A stretch of 64,000 nt of DNA from an uncultured Carboxylicivirga sp. (GTDB lineage Bacteria > Bacteroidota > Bacteroidia > Bacteroidales > Marinilabiliaceae): NCBI RefSeq assembly GCF_963674565.1, contig NZ_OY771430.1, positions 434,001-498,000 on the forward strand. The letters run 5' to 3'. The notes below the pieces were generated by a model, which did not search any database, was not told the DNA's origin, and saw only the letters and a program-made list of their open reading frames with translations. Below are positions 63,585-64,000 of this stretch, in pieces. Position numbers and translations under genes: made by a program. Positions within the stretch are counted from its first letter, which is position 1; each line of letters begins with the position of its first letter.

Positions 63585-64000
63585 ATGAGAATCTTATTAC
63601 TATACGAGTATTTTAATCATAATCAACTGCTGGATAATTTAGGTAAGGAAATTGCTAAAACCAATAATTTCGTATCATCCTTTAATATTGTTAAATTTCG
63701 CTATACGAATTACAATAAAGAAAACAGACCTATCTGGATTTTATTACTCCATATTTTAATTGCTATACCAAAAGTTAGGGGAGGCTTATTACGCTGGATA
63801 CGAAAGTGGACCATTCTTAAATTAGCAGGTTCATATAATATTATTGATATTCATTATTTTAGTGTCTTCTATGATGAACTCATTCCTATCTTGAAGGCTA
63901 GGGGTAAAAAGATCAAGATAACAGTTTGGGGTTCTGATTTTTATAGGGTAGATCAAAAACGGAAAGAGGAACAAAGACTTTTGTATAGACAGGTTGATAT
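63585..64000 (+). CDS. Glycosyltransferase (GT4-like), 3' end outside window
   Basis: Open frame from ATG 63585 (MRILLLYEYFNHNQLLDNLG) to the right edge with no stop, 138 codons. An acceptor-domain pattern is visible: ILLLYEYFNHNQ, IIDIHYFSVFYDELI, and KITVWGSDFYRVDQ, the last typical of N-terminal GT-B domains in Bacteroidota glycosyltransferases. Starts 28 bp after the GINT1-like gene in the same direction. Gene continues beyond the window. Confidence 0.7.
   Translation, partial: MRILLLYEYFNHNQLLDNLGKEIAKTNNFVSSFNIVKFRYTNYNKENRPIWILLLHILIAIPKVRGGLLRWIRKWTILKLAGSYNIIDIHYFSVFYDELIPILKARGKKIKITVWGSDFYRVDQKRKEEQRLLYRQVD

Overview
The window is from a Bacteroidota chromosome, most likely an anaerobic or facultative marine-type member near Marinilabiliales; the order-level guess is inference. 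Supporting signs are promoters of the TTTG / TAnnTTTG type instead of E. coli -35/-10 boxes, a tmRNA whose tag reads GETNYALAA, a Rho factor with a long charged N-terminal insertion, a type IX secretion sorting domain, DUF4468 and DUF6266 proteins, mostly weak Shine-Dalgarno sites, and pyruvate:ferredoxin oxidoreductase next to pyruvate phosphate dikinase.

Layout. (1) 1-12242: right end of a prophage (tail and adsorption proteins, an SGNH hydrolase, holins, a probable endolysin, a Dam-type methylase, a secreted DUF4468 cargo gene, and a tyrosine integrase), inserted against the 3' end of ssrA; the far attachment site lies left of the window. (2) 12243-28732: core genes: ssrA, rpe, rpoD divergent from rho, an AAA_14-type ATPase, nifJ, a DHOD-like flavoenzyme, ppdK, a minus-strand stress cluster (two Hsp20 proteins, a 66-aa protein, thioredoxin), then ruvX-def. 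(3) 28979-42181: exopolysaccharide locus 1, a tightly overlapping operon with Wza-like exporter, Wzc-like tyrosine kinase, five glycosyltransferases, Wzy-like polymerase, Wzx flippase and two NodB-type deacetylases. (4) 42182-51079: loosely packed region with two lipoproteins, a T9SS cargo protein, an unrecognised protein between two copies of a structured 88-bp repeat, a DUF6266 pair, an orphan 11-bp phased array and a VOC protein. (5) 51080-64000: polysaccharide locus 2 with WecB/WecC (UDP-ManNAcA), tandem FdtA-like ketoisomerases, a FemAB/GNAT-like transferase, two DegT-type aminotransferases, hexapeptide acyltransferases, a second Wzx, GT2 enzymes, a GINT1-like propeller protein and a GT4-like gene running off the right edge.

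How it works together. The two polysaccharide loci have separate flippases and so probably make two different glycans. Locus 1 carries the export and chain-length machinery. Locus 2 carries sugar-nucleotide enzymes for a uronic acid and one or more acylated amino-deoxy sugars. Neither contains a visible initiating sugar-phosphate transferase, and there is no RmlA/RmlB in the window, so some steps must be encoded elsewhere.

The most unusual signals are not genes. They are short-word repeat tracts (GTCTAA-type and ACCATCAACTATC-type) that form spacers in several places and appear twice, in frame, inside the DegT aminotransferase gene at 57305-58459; an 11-bp-phased TCGAA array at 48292-48394; and the paired 88-bp structured repeats around 45037-46200. 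I did not find a clearly new defence or mobile system; the above are the best candidates for undescribed structure.
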